NCBI GenBank assembly: GCA_965213855.1
Contig: CBDCAA010000007.1
Coordinates: forward strand, 310,001 to 374,000
DNA length: 64,000 nt
DNA from: JBBROS01 sp965213855
GTDB taxonomy: Bacteria > Pseudomonadota > Alphaproteobacteria > Acetobacterales > Acetobacteraceae
Reading direction: 5' to 3'
A program made the position numbers and the translations under genes. The notes beneath the pieces were generated by a model. The model had not been told where the DNA came from, did not search any database, and worked only from the letters and a program-made list of their open reading frames with translations. Of this stretch, positions 52,747-61,485 are shown piece after piece. Within the stretch, counting starts at the first letter, position 1, and each line of letters starts with the position of its first letter.

Positions 52747-53583
52747 ATGATGGCCATCCCCCAAGCCGCCCTGCGTGAAACCGCCGACGCCTCGCCCGCG
52801 GCGCGGCCGCTTTCCGCCGTCGCGGCCACCCATTCGCGTATTGCGATCAAGAACCTCGATTTCTTCTACGGTACCAACAAGGCCCTCAAGGCGATCAACT
52901 TGGACCTGCCTGAGAAGCAGGTCACAGGGATGATCGGCCCGTCGGGTTGCGGCAAGAGTACCCTCTTGCGCGTACTGAACCGGATGTACGACCTCTATCC
53001 GGGCCAGCGCGCCACGGGCGAGGCCATGATGGACGGTGTCAACATCGTCGACCCGGGCATCGACCTGAACGCACTGCGGAGCAGGATCGGCATGGTGTTC
53101 CAGAAGCCGACCTGCTTCCCGATGAGCATCGCCGACAACATCAAGTTCGGCGTCAGGCTACACGAGAGCCTGTCGCGCGCCGAAATGGACGAGCGGGTCG
53201 AGTGGTCGCTGACCCGGGCGGCCCTCTGGGGAGAGGTCAAGGACCGTCTCGGCGCTTCCGCCATGGGCCTGTCGGGTGGCCAGCAGCAGCGACTGTGCAT
53301 CGCGCGCACGATCGCGACGAAGCCCGAGGTTATCCTGCTGGACGAGCCGACCTCTGCACTCGACCCGATAAGCACCTTGAAGGTCGAGGAGCTGATCGAC
53401 GAACTGAAGCACGACTTCACCTTGGCCATCGTGACGCACAACATGCAGCAGGCGGCGCGTTGCGCGGACCGGGTGGCATTCTTTTACCTGGGCGAGGTGG
53501 TCGAGGTCGGGGCTGCGGCACAGATGTTCACGGCGCCGCAGCAGAAACGGACCCAGGAATACATCACCGGCCGTTTTGGCTGA
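52747..53583 (+). CDS. pstB: phosphate ABC transporter ATPase PstB
   Basis: A 278-residue ATPase. Walker A is GPSGCGKST (about residue 65), the signature LSGGQQQRLCIARTIA (about 175) and Walker B VILLDEPTSALDP (about 195), followed by the switch His in AIVTHNMQQAARCADR. IAIKNLDFFYGTNKALK is the typical PstB opening. Two adjacent ATGs (52747 and 52750) are possible. The next gene, phoU, starts 17 bp on. Confidence 0.96.
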   Translation: MMAIPQAALRETADASPAARPLSAVAATHSRIAIKNLDFFYGTNKALKAINLDLPEKQVTGMIGPSGCGKSTLLRVLNRMYDLYPGQRATGEAMMDGVNIVDPGIDLNALRSRIGMVFQKPTCFPMSIADNIKFGVRLHESLSRAEMDERVEWSLTRAALWGEVKDRLGASAMGLSGGQQQRLCIARTIATKPEVILLDEPTSALDPISTLKVEELIDELKHDFTLAIVTHNMQQAARCADRVAFFYLGEVVEVGAAAQMFTAPQQKRTQEYITGRFG

Positions 53584-53599
53584 TCGGTGGAGCACGCAC

Positions 53600-54352
53600 A
53601 TGTCTGAAGCCCCACACATCGTCAAAAGCTATTCGAAGGAATTGCAGTCACTCCGCGATCTCGTCACGGAGATGGGCGGCCTGGTGGAGAACCAGGTAGC
53701 GTTGGCCACACGGGCCATCGTCGACGGCGACCCGGCATTTGCGACGATGGCGGTGGACCAGGACCCGTCCGTCGACGCGCTAGAGCGGCGTGCCGAGCAA
53801 CTGGTAATCACCATGCTGGCGTTGCGCCAACCCATGGCTGCCGACCTGCGCTCGGTCGTCGCGGCGCTGAAGATCACCGCTGCACTCGAACGCATCGGCG
53901 ATTATGCCAAGAACGTCGCGAAGCGCAGCGTCGTGCTCGGGCAGTTCCGCCTTCCGTTCTCGCTCACCGCCCTTTCGGCGATGGCCCGACTCGTCCAGGA
54001 GAACTTGCGCCTCGTCATCGACGCGGCGAGCGAGGACGACCCCGAGCGCGCCATCCAGGTCTGGAAGTCGGATGAGGCGATCGACGACCTCTACAACTCG
54101 ATCTTCCGGGAGCTGGTCACCTACATGATGGAGGACGCGCGTAACATCACGCCCTGCACGCACCTGCTGTTCATCGCCAAGAACCTGGAACGGATGGGCG
54201 ACCACGCCACCAACATCGCCGAACATGTCCACTACGCGATCACGGGACAAGTGCTGGCTGAGGAACGACCGAAAGGCACGGGAACCGCTTACGCCGTCAT
54301 TCGTCCGCCGGAAGCCGAAACGGAAGCGTTTGCAGGCAGCGGGGCCGAATGA
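53600..54352 (+). CDS. phoU: phosphate signalling protein PhoU
   Basis: A 250-residue helical-bundle protein of two PhoU repeats with the metal-binding motif around DLRSVVAALKITAALERIGDY (about residues 96-116, given up to 20 at a time) and its counterpart FIAKNLERMGDHATNIAEH (about 195-213). It links PstB activity to PhoR/PhoB signalling. ATG 53600 (MSEAPHIVKSYSKEL) is preferred over 53576. The stop overlaps the phoB start. Confidence 0.93.
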   Translation: MSEAPHIVKSYSKELQSLRDLVTEMGGLVENQVALATRAIVDGDPAFATMAVDQDPSVDALERRAEQLVITMLALRQPMAADLRSVVAALKITAALERIGDYAKNVAKRSVVLGQFRLPFSLTALSAMARLVQENLRLVIDAASEDDPERAIQVWKSDEAIDDLYNSIFRELVTYMMEDARNITPCTHLLFIAKNLERMGDHATNIAEHVHYAITGQVLAEERPKGTGTAYAVIRPPEAETEAFAGSGAE

Positions 54353-55068
54353 TGTCTTCGATTTCAGGCGGCAGCGCGAAGCCCCTCGTCCTCGTGGTCG
54401 AAGACGAGGCGGCATTGGCTACGATGTTGCGATACAACCTCGAAAAGCAGGGCTTCCGCGTCGACGAGGCGGTCGACGGGCAGGAAGCCTTGACCCGCAT
54501 CGCCGAGGCGCAGCCCGACATCGTCCTGCTCGACTGGATGCTGCCCGTCGTGTCCGGCATCGAGGTATGCCGCCAGATCCGTCGCCGTCCTCAAACCCGT
54601 GACCTTCCAATAATCATGGTGACCGCCCGCACGGAAGACCAGGACTCGGTTCGCGGCCTGAATACCGGGGCCGACGACTACATCAGCAAACCATTCAGCA
54701 TGGAGGCGCTGCTGGCTCGCATGCGGGCGCTGCTGCGCCGTTCCGGCGCGACCCCGGTGCGGGGTCAGCACTCGTTTCACGACATCACCATGGACCTGAC
54801 TGCGCATCGGGTGCATCGCAACAGCCGAGCGATCCATCTCGGTCCGACAGAATTCAGATTGCTTGAATTTTTGATGCAACATCCCCGCCGGGTGTTCTCG
54901 CGGGAGGAGTTGCTGAACTCCGTTTGGGGCCCCGACATTCACGTCGAACCCCGCACCGTTGACGTGCACATCCGCAGGCTGCGGAAATCCATCAACGGCG
55001 AGGGCGAGCTGGACGTGGTCCGCACCGTCCGCGCGGCAGGTTATGCGCTCGATACCGAGCAACTCTGA
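54349..55068 (+). CDS. phoB: phosphate regulon response regulator PhoB
   Basis: A 239-residue OmpR-type regulator. The receiver phosphoacceptor Asp is in DIVLLDWMLPVVSG (about residue 63), with TGADDYISKPFS later. The winged helix is GPTEFRLLEFLMQHPRRVFS and VDVHIRRLRKSI. It binds the Pho box at 49648-49676. No phoR kinase gene accompanies it in this window, so the partner must be chromosomal or another kinase. ATG 54349 overlaps phoU. Confidence 0.93.
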   Translation: MMSSISGGSAKPLVLVVEDEAALATMLRYNLEKQGFRVDEAVDGQEALTRIAEAQPDIVLLDWMLPVVSGIEVCRQIRRRPQTRDLPIIMVTARTEDQDSVRGLNTGADDYISKPFSMEALLARMRALLRRSGATPVRGQHSFHDITMDLTAHRVHRNSRAIHLGPTEFRLLEFLMQHPRRVFSREELLNSVWGPDIHVEPRTVDVHIRRLRKSINGEGELDVVRTVRAAGYALDTEQL

Positions 55069-55522
55069 CCAGGAGGTCAGCCAACCGCTCACGCGGCAAC
55101 TCCAGAACTGGAAGTGGCCCCGGCGCGAAGTCGCCCGCCTGGCGAAGCCCGCCAGCATCGAAGCACTGGAAGCTAGGCCGATCTGCTTGTCGACGGTCGT
55201 GCTCGGCGATGTCATTCTGGACTTCGAGTCCTTCATCATCGTCATCGGCGGACACCGCACGTTTCCGAGCGTCCCGCACTTCTGGATTGCTGTGGCGCTG
55301 TTGTTCGCCGATGGGGACGAAGTCACCACGGCGGTCCTCTCGGCCATCCGCACCGGCACCGTCCCGGTCAAGACACGGTCTCTGATAAGTCGCGACATCA
55401 GACATCTGAGCCGAACCCTGTTCACGCGGGATCCTCGCATACGAGTCACCGGCTCGGGCCGAGGCTACCGGCTCACCTGGGACGCGCTGGTCGATGTATC
55501 AGGGTCGGCGGCGGCCGCGTGA
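55043..55522 (+). CDS. orphan winged-helix-like protein after phoB
   Basis: A 159-residue protein without receiver domain. Its C-terminal part (VTTAVLSAIRTGTVPVKTRS, ISRDIRHLSRTLF, IRVTGSGRGYRLTW) matches the OmpR-type winged-helix wing, where the final GRGYRL is diagnostic, and VVLGDVILDFESFIIVIGGH corresponds to the first strands. ATG 55043 overlaps phoB by 26 bp; the only other start candidates are later. It looks like a stand-alone or decayed DNA-binding domain that could bind Pho-like sites. I know no described gene of this kind. Confidence 0.55.
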   Translation: MRSIPSNSDQEVSQPLTRQLQNWKWPRREVARLAKPASIEALEARPICLSTVVLGDVILDFESFIIVIGGHRTFPSVPHFWIAVALLFADGDEVTTAVLSAIRTGTVPVKTRSLISRDIRHLSRTLFTRDPRIRVTGSGRGYRLTWDALVDVSGSAAAA

Positions 55523-55542
55523 CACGAACCGAGCATGGGCGA

Positions 55543-55668
55543 TCACGTGGAGGCTTCAACGTCCTTCGTGCTCCAGCGTCCGCCGCTCCGCCTGGCTCCC
55601 GTGCCAGACTGGTGGGTCGGCTTCGTGGGAGGGTGCGCCGTCTTGAGCCGCCAAGCCGTCCATATCAC
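55543..55668 (-). pseudogene. RES-domain toxin, N-terminal remnant
   Basis: From GTG 55668 the frame reads VIWTAWRLKTAHPPTKPTHQ, then SGTGARRSGGRWSTKDVEAS and a stop after 41 residues. The AWRLKTA and GARRSGGRW strings match the start of RES-type toxins, NAD+-degrading partners of Xre/MbcA antitoxins. The rest of the about 150-residue domain is missing. GTG overlaps the antitoxin stop (GTGA), the usual antitoxin-toxin coupling. Confidence 0.68.
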
Positions 55669-56169
55669 GCGTAGGCGCCACCCTGGTCATAGGCGAGGGT
55701 GTTGGAGACCAGGTTCTGGCCTTCCATGATGTCCAGCAGGTGGGGGGCGGACCCCGCCCAGGGCGGGGAGCCGCTCGCTTTGCCAACGCGACAACCACGC
55801 GGTCGCGCTGAATACCTGCGGGTTGCCGAACTCCTCCATGATGTTCTGGAGCTGGCCGACAAGGCGGGCGGCCCCCAGGACGCGCTCGCTCTCCGCCGGC
55901 GGAAGCCGGTCTCTGCTCCCGGTCCTTCGATCCATGGAGGAGACGGAGATCTTCAGGGCACTCTCGGCTGCGGCCCCGGTAACACAGAAATCAGACAGGA
56001 TCCGATTCGCTTCCGAGGCCAAGGTCCCTTGCTTGATCATGTTGATCCGTTGGATGGGCTCGGCCCTGAAGAACGTCGTATGGGCCGAGACCGGCGACAC
56101 CGGATGCCGATCGCCGGTCCGAACACGTTTGCGGCGCGGGCGGTCTACCGTGTCGGCGACCCTGGACAT
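55665..56169 (-). pseudogene. Xre/MbcA/ParS-type antitoxin, frameshifted
   Basis: ATG 56169 has GGAGCG upstream. The first frame gives LPPAESERVLGAARLVGQLQ, NPQVFSATAWLSRW, LPALGGVRP; then a C-run of six (about 55740-55760 region) shifts the frame, and the second frame finishes LLDIMEGQNLVSNTLAYDQG. Joined, they form the toxin-binding domain of DUF2384 antitoxins. One extra C explains the shift, so this may be true decay or an assembly error, but the truncated partner toxin argues for decay. Confidence 0.72.
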
Positions 56170-56313
56170 GTATCGCTCCTTCCAGCAACGCGTGCGCCCA
56201 GATGAGTGAGCGCGCAAGAAGGTTCCGCAAGGTCCCGGCCCCTTGGAGCCCCTATTCCTGCCCGGGTCGTCCACCGGCAACGGCGCGAATGGATTCCGAA
56301 TCGGCGGGCAAAG

Positions 56314-57261
56314 TTAGACTTGGTTGGTATCGAACGGGATACCCAACGCCCGGAACTCCTTGACCAGCGATAGTTTCCAACCGCCAGCCGGGTCGAACGG
56401 GATGTAGATCACCCCGTCGAAGTCGGACGGCCGCTCCAACGCGTCTCCGACGACAAGGGCGGCGACCTTCTCCGGCCCGAGGCGACCGATGAAGTAGCCA
56501 AGTTCGAATATGACGTTCTGCCTTGCCCGCGGTGAATGGGAACCATCCTTCGATCCACCCACATCATCCGGTGTCATCAGGACCACGGCGTAACTTGCGT
56601 CCCCTGCGACATCGGCGAATTTGTTGATGATGGTCCGTCCCAGGTTGGGTTGCTCGTGCAGGATGACCTCCTCCAGGCCAATCCGTGCCAGCCAACGTCC
56701 CACCTCATGCTTCGTGGCGTCGTTCCTGCCATGAACCACGAAGACCTTCGGCTTCGGGTTCCCCGTTGCCTCCGCGGTCGCGCGCACGGGGGGCTGGCCC
56801 TGGCCGACGGCAAACCGCTTATCCATCTTGAGTTTGGCCTTCTGAAATATCGACGGCAGGTCGCCTGGCTTGATGGACCAATGGGTCCGGTGGCTCTCGT
56901 TGCCGTTGATGTCGATATCCAATTCCCAAGCCAAGTCCGCCATCTTCTTGGACGAAAGCACGGACGACTTGGTGCTGAGCTCGAATTTGAAGTCCAGCGT
57001 CCGGCCACGATGCCGGACCTCGAGCAGGCGGCCGACCCGGGCCTTCACATCGTCATCGGTCCTGTAGCGCGCCTCCCTCGGAAACTCGTAGGCGAAGAGG
57101 GTCGGGAGAGCCTGGAGCGCTTCCAGCACTTCCTGGTTGACCGGCATGAACTGATCCCGGAGATGGACCTGGGTGTATTCGAGGAAGCGGGCCTCTTCCA
57201 TGTCGGCGACCTCGCGCTCGTCCCAGTAACCATCGCGGCCGACCATCAGAAGATTGAACAT
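56314..57261 (-). CDS. TIR-like effector protein (PF10137-type nucleotide-binding domain)
   Basis: A 315-residue soluble protein. Residues about 172-315 form a TIR-like domain as in CAP12-type defence effectors: KVFVVHGRNDATKHEVGRWL, GRTIINKF, YAVVLMTPDDVGG, and QNVIFELGYFIGRLG, whose Glu corresponds to the catalytic NADase Glu. The N-terminal 140 residues (MVGRDGYWDEREVADMEEAR and KSSVLSSKKMADLAWELDID in parts) match no domain I recognise and may sense an infection cue. It is a single gene beside a broken toxin-antitoxin pair. NAD+ depletion during phage infection is an inference. Confidence 0.8.
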   Translation of the reverse strand: MFNLLMVGRDGYWDEREVADMEEARFLEYTQVHLRDQFMPVNQEVLEALQALPTLFAYEFPREARYRTDDDVKARVGRLLEVRHRGRTLDFKFELSTKSSVLSSKKMADLAWELDIDINGNESHRTHWSIKPGDLPSIFQKAKLKMDKRFAVGQGQPPVRATAEATGNPKPKVFVVHGRNDATKHEVGRWLARIGLEEVILHEQPNLGRTIINKFADVAGDASYAVVLMTPDDVGGSKDGSHSPRARQNVIFELGYFIGRLGPEKVAALVVGDALERPSDFDGVIYIPFDPAGGWKLSLVKEFRALGIPFDTNQV

Positions 57262-57366
57262 GACGACAGGCTATCCGGTGACGCGTTGCCCGGCAAAAAG
57301 ACCGCGCCTTCCCGACGAGTTGGCGACAGAACACAGGGTTGTCTCGTTGCGGGCTGCGCGACACCG

Positions 57367-58593
57367 TCAGGCGGATGCCTGCACGGACCTCGCGCGCGTC
57401 GGCAGCAACAGGGTGATCAGGAAGCACGTGCCGACCATCAGCGCCGACCCCGTCAGGCACAGCAGGATCCCGCCAGCCTGATAAAGGGCACCCGACAGGA
57501 TGATCCCGCCCAGCCGCCCCGCGGCGTTGGCCGCGTAGTAGAAGCCCACGTCCTCGGCCGCCTTCTCCGACCCGGCATAGGCCAGGATCAGGTAGGAATG
57601 CAGGGACGAGTTGACCGCGAACGGGATTCCGAAGAGCGAGAGCCCGATCACCAGCAGCAGGTCAGGCCGTACGGGCACCTGGGCCCATAGTGCCACGGCA
57701 AGCAAAGCGGGAACGGCGGCCAGGACGAATCCCCAGAGCCGGGCCGCCGGGATCTCCCGGGACAAGCCATCATCGCTACGCGCGGTCAGGGACGGGGCGA
57801 CTGCCTGGATGCCCCCGTAGACGATCGTCCACCCGGCTACGAACAGCGACACCTCCACGAACCGCCAGCCATGGGCGTAGAGGAAAACGGGCAAGCCGAC
57901 GACGAACCACACGTCCCGGGCACCGAACATGAAGACCCGGGCCGCCGCGAGCAGGTTGACGGCCGGGTCCTTCGCGAACAGCTCCCGGATGGTCTTTGAC
58001 GACTTCGCCCGCCCGAACAGCGGCGGCAGGAAGCGCAGCACGCATGCGAGCGCCACGCCCAGCAGCGCCGACATCAGCCAGAGCGCCGGGCGGAATCCGA
58101 CCGCCTCGAGGAGCAGGCCGCCCAGGAAGAAACCCATGCCCTTCATGGCGTTCTTCGAACCGGTGAACCAGGCCACCCAGCGGTAGAGCTGCCCGGCGCC
58201 GCCGTCCGACGTGGCCTTGATGGCGGATTTCGACGCCGTCTTCGTCAGGTCCTTCGCGACCCCGGCAATACCTTGCGCCATGACGACCCAGGCGACTGAC
58301 AGGCCCGGGCTCCAGCCCGGCGACAGCGCCGACAGCAGCAACAGCCCGGCAACCTGGAGCGAGAGCCCGACGGAGAGCATGCGGGTGATGCCGAAGCGGG
58401 CGGCGAGCCAGCCGCCGCCGAGGTTCGCGAAAATCCCGGCCAACTCATACAGCAGGAACAGCGAGGCAAGCTGGAACGGCGTGTAGCCGAGCGCGAAGAA
58501 GTGGAGCAGCACCAGCATCCGCAGCGCGCCGTCCGTCAGGGTGAAGCCCCAATAGGCCCCGGTGACGATGAGGTAGTTGCGTGCCGACCCCAT
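57367..58593 (-). CDS. arsJ: organoarsenical efflux MFS transporter ArsJ
   Basis: A 408-residue 12-helix major facilitator. It exports 1-arseno-3-phosphoglycerate made by the accompanying GAPDH, after which the compound breaks down to arsenate outside. Recognisable features are YWGFTLTDGALRMLVLLHFF, the AKDLTKTASKSAIKA loop and AEDVGFYYAANAAGRLGGII. Its ATG overlaps the gapdh stop (ATGA at 58593), so it is translated with gapdh. The pair is a known arsenate-detoxification module. Confidence 0.93.
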   Translation of the reverse strand: MGSARNYLIVTGAYWGFTLTDGALRMLVLLHFFALGYTPFQLASLFLLYELAGIFANLGGGWLAARFGITRMLSVGLSLQVAGLLLLSALSPGWSPGLSVAWVVMAQGIAGVAKDLTKTASKSAIKATSDGGAGQLYRWVAWFTGSKNAMKGMGFFLGGLLLEAVGFRPALWLMSALLGVALACVLRFLPPLFGRAKSSKTIRELFAKDPAVNLLAAARVFMFGARDVWFVVGLPVFLYAHGWRFVEVSLFVAGWTIVYGGIQAVAPSLTARSDDGLSREIPAARLWGFVLAAVPALLAVALWAQVPVRPDLLLVIGLSLFGIPFAVNSSLHSYLILAYAGSEKAAEDVGFYYAANAAGRLGGIILSGALYQAGGILLCLTGSALMVGTCFLITLLLPTRARSVQASA

Positions 58594-59633
58594 CAGAGGC
58601 CCCGCCCGGCCAGGATGCAGGCCAGGTCGACCATGCGGCAGGCGTAGCCCATCTCGTTGTCATACCAGGCGTAGACCTTCAGCAGCGTGCCGTCGGTGAC
58701 CATCGTGCAGAGGCCGTCGACGATGGCGCTGCGGGTGTCGTTGCAGTAGTCGGCCGACACGAGCGGACGGTTCTCAAAACCGAGGATTCCCGCGAGCGGC
58801 CCCGCCGCGGCGGTGCGGAACAGCTCGTTGACATAGTCGGCGGTGACTTCGCGCTGCACCTCGAACACGCAGTCGGTCAGGCTCGCGTTCAGCACTGGGG
58901 CCCTTACGGCGTGGCCGTTCAGCTTGCCCTTCAGCTCAGGATAGATCAGCGCGATGGCCGTGGCGCTGCCGGTGGTCGTCGGCTGCAAGGAGAGCATCGC
59001 CGACCGCGCGCGCCGCAGATCCTTGTGCGGCGCGTCGACGACGACGTTGGTGTTGGTCGGGTCGTGGATCGTCGTGATCTGGCCGTGCCGTATCCCGATC
59101 GCCTCGTGGACGACCTTCACGACGGGGGCGAGGCAGTTGGTGGTGCAGGACGCCGTGGTGAGAAGCCTGTGCCGGGCGGGGTCGTAGATATGATCGTTGA
59201 CGCCGACGACGATGTTCAAGGCCGCCGGGTCCTTGACGGGTGCGGCGACGATGACGCGCTTCACGCCCCGGTCGAAGTAGCCCTCCAGCTGCGCAGGCGT
59301 CAGGAACTTGCCGGTGCACTCCAGCACGACGTCGCAGCCCAGGTCGCCCCAAGGCACGTCCCCGAGCGCCGCCACCGATGTGAACCCGAGCCGCTGGCCG
59401 CCCGCCACGATCGCGTCACCATCGACGGCCAGCTCGGTCCGCCAGCGCCCATGGATGCTGTCGAACTCAAGCAAGTGGGCCGTTGCAGCTATGCCGCCCT
59501 TTAGCTCGTTCACGTGGACGACTTCGAGCCGATTTTCCTTGCGGGGATCGTCCGCCTCGCGGAAGACGCCACCCATCGCCGCACGCAGAGCGAGGCGGCC
59601 GATGCGCCCCATGCCGTTGATGCCGACGCGCAT
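58593..59633 (-). CDS. gapdh: glyceraldehyde-3-phosphate dehydrogenase of the ArsJ module
   Basis: A 346-residue NAD(P)-dependent dehydrogenase. MRVGINGMGRIGRLALRAAM is the Rossmann start. The catalytic Cys is in TTASCTTNCLAPVVKV (about residue 159) and the substrate His partner follows near IHDPTNTN. With arsenate in place of phosphate it makes 1-arseno-3-phosphoglycerate for ArsJ. The place between arsR-arsC (5 bp away) and arsJ indicates this role rather than glycolysis. ATG 59633 is unambiguous. Confidence 0.93.
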   Translation of the reverse strand: MRVGINGMGRIGRLALRAAMGGVFREADDPRKENRLEVVHVNELKGGIAATAHLLEFDSIHGRWRTELAVDGDAIVAGGQRLGFTSVAALGDVPWGDLGCDVVLECTGKFLTPAQLEGYFDRGVKRVIVAAPVKDPAALNIVVGVNDHIYDPARHRLLTTASCTTNCLAPVVKVVHEAIGIRHGQITTIHDPTNTNVVVDAPHKDLRRARSAMLSLQPTTTGSATAIALIYPELKGKLNGHAVRAPVLNASLTDCVFEVQREVTADYVNELFRTAAAGPLAGILGFENRPLVSADYCNDTRSAIVDGLCTMVTDGTLLKVYAWYDNEMGYACRMVDLACILAGRGL

Positions 59634-59638
59634 GACCG

Positions 59639-60487
59639 TCAGACCCGCACGCCGCCGCCGATCTCGTCCAGCCTGGCCTTCACGGCGATGCGGTCGAGCG
59701 TCGCGAACGGCAGTGAGGTGAAGATCTCGATGCGGCGGCGGAGGCTGGCGTAGAGTTCGTTCATAAGGGTCTGCCGCTCCGCCGGGCTGCCCGTGAACTT
59801 CGTGGGGTCCGGCAGGGGCCAGGCGCCGGTTACCGCCCGTGCCCCGAAATCCGGGCAGGCCTGGCCGTCGAGCGTGTCGCAGAGGGCGATCACGAAATCC
59901 ATCCGCGGGGCATCGTCCCCGGCGAACTCGTTCCACGACTTGCTGCGCATGCGCGACACGTCGTGCCCGAGCGCGCGCAGCTTGTCGACGACTTCGTGCA
60001 GCGGCTGCGCTGCCGGGGCCGAGCCTGCCGAGAACGCATGGAAGCGAGCGCCACCGACCTTCTCGAGGATGGCCTCGGCCATGATCGACCGGGCGGAATT
60101 GGCGGTGCAGAGGAAGAGGACATTGAAGGCGGGGGTCATGCCGGTCTCCGGTTCGGGTTCTGGCTCTGTGAGCAGCCAGGCAATGTCGCCGCAGCGCCCG
60201 GGCTGGCCCGCGCAGCAGGTTTCGGTGAGGAAGGCGAGCAGGCTTCGCATGCGCGCGATCCGGACGGCGTAGACGATCTGCCGTCCTTGCCGCGTGGCCT
60301 GCACCAGGCCCGCCCGCTCCAGCGCGGCGAGGTGGAACGACAGCGTGGAAGCGGGCACGCCGATTGAAGTGGCAAGATCGCCCGCTGGCATCCCGGTCGC
60401 GCCGCGCGCGATCAGGTGGCGGTACAACCCGAGCCGGGTTTCCTGCGCAAGAGCGCCAAGGACCTCGCTGGCTTCTTTCTCGTTCAT
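59639..60487 (-). CDS. ArsR-ArsC fusion: arsenic repressor with arsenate reductase
   Basis: A 282-residue two-domain protein. Residues 1-100 are an ArsR/SmtB winged helix (VPASTLSFHLAALERAGLVQ) with Cys91, Cys92 and Cys99 in TCCAGQPGRC as likely As(III) ligands. Residues about 117-282 are a low-molecular-weight-phosphatase-type reductase with the P-loop LFLCTANSARS (Cys about 127) and later CDTLDGQACPDF. Such fusions are known. It is first in the operon with gapdh and arsJ, and is divergent from phnC with 46 bp between, which must hold its operator. Confidence 0.92.
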   Translation of the reverse strand: MNEKEASEVLGALAQETRLGLYRHLIARGATGMPAGDLATSIGVPASTLSFHLAALERAGLVQATRQGRQIVYAVRIARMRSLLAFLTETCCAGQPGRCGDIAWLLTEPEPEPETGMTPAFNVLFLCTANSARSIMAEAILEKVGGARFHAFSAGSAPAAQPLHEVVDKLRALGHDVSRMRSKSWNEFAGDDAPRMDFVIALCDTLDGQACPDFGARAVTGAWPLPDPTKFTGSPAERQTLMNELYASLRRRIEIFTSLPFATLDRIAVKARLDEIGGGVRV

Positions 60488-60533
60488 GCTTCCAGCATAG
60501 TCGAACCATAGTCCGTCTGGTAATGACCGTCCG

Positions 60534-61466
60534 ATGACAACGGGGACGTCGGCGCACCTCCGTTGTCACGAAAGGGACACGCACAGCGGGCACGAAACAT
60601 CGGATGACCCTGTCGCGAACGAGGCAGCCGAGGCCGACATCCTGCACAACGCCGTCCAAATCGAGACGCTGACGAAGACGTTCCGCTCCGGGCGGCGCGC
60701 GCTCGACATCGATCGACTGGCGGTGGGTCGGGGCGAGATGGTCGCGTTGATCGGCGCATCCGGGTCGGGCAAGTCGACGCTGCTCCGCCACGTCTGCGGG
60801 CTGACGGCGGCAGACCGCACGGGGAACAGCGCGATCGACGTCGACGGGTGCTGCGTCCAACGGCGGGGGCGCCTGGCGGGAGACGTCCGGCGTTCGCGCG
60901 CCGGGATCGGCTTCGTGTTCCAGCAATTCAACCTGGTCGGGCGGCTTCCTGTCGAGACGAACGTGGTTGCGGGCGCGCTGTCGCGCCTGCCGCTGTGGCG
61001 GACCCTCCCGGGTTGGTTTCCGGCCGGGGAACGGGAGCGGGCACGCGCCGCCATGGCCCGGGTGGGCATCGCCGAACTGGCCGGGCAGCGGGCGTCGACC
61101 CTGTCCGGCGGCCAGCAGCAGCGCGCCGCGATCGCGCGGGCGCTGGTCCAGGGCGCGAAGGTCATCCTGGCTGACGAACCCATCGCGTCGCTGGACCCGG
61201 AGAGCGCGCGCCGCGTCATGCAGACACTCGCCGACCTGAACCGCCAGGACGGCATCACCGTCATGGTGTCGCTTCACCAGGTCGACATCGCGGTGCGCTA
61301 CTGCCGCCGCATCGTGGCCCTGAAGGCGGGCCGCATCCTGTTCGACGGGACTCCCGAGGCGCTCACGCCCGGCATCCTGGCCGACGTCTACGGCGGGGAA
61401 CTGCCCGAGCCGGTGTTCGACGACCGGCCGGACACGGCAACCGGCCCTGTCTACGCCCGAGCCTGA
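60534..61466 (+). CDS. phnC: phosphonate-type ABC transporter ATPase PhnC
   Basis: A 310-residue ATPase. Walker A is GASGSGKST (about residue 75), signature LSGGQQQRAAIARALVQ (about 188) and Walker B VILADEPIASLDP (about 210); the FVFQQFNLVGRLPVETNV Q-loop is PhnC-like. The first 40 residues are hydrophilic and atypical, so a later start is possible. It begins the phnCDE operon, divergent from arsR-arsC. In arsenic islands this transporter may import phosphonate, phosphite or another oxyanion; the substrate is unknown. Confidence 0.9.
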   Translation: MTTGTSAHLRCHERDTHSGHETSDDPVANEAAEADILHNAVQIETLTKTFRSGRRALDIDRLAVGRGEMVALIGASGSGKSTLLRHVCGLTAADRTGNSAIDVDGCCVQRRGRLAGDVRRSRAGIGFVFQQFNLVGRLPVETNVVAGALSRLPLWRTLPGWFPAGERERARAAMARVGIAELAGQRASTLSGGQQQRAAIARALVQGAKVILADEPIASLDPESARRVMQTLADLNRQDGITVMVSLHQVDIAVRYCRRIVALKAGRILFDGTPEALTPGILADVYGGELPEPVFDDRPDTATGPVYARA

Positions 61467-61485
61467 CCCCCAAGGAGGACACACG

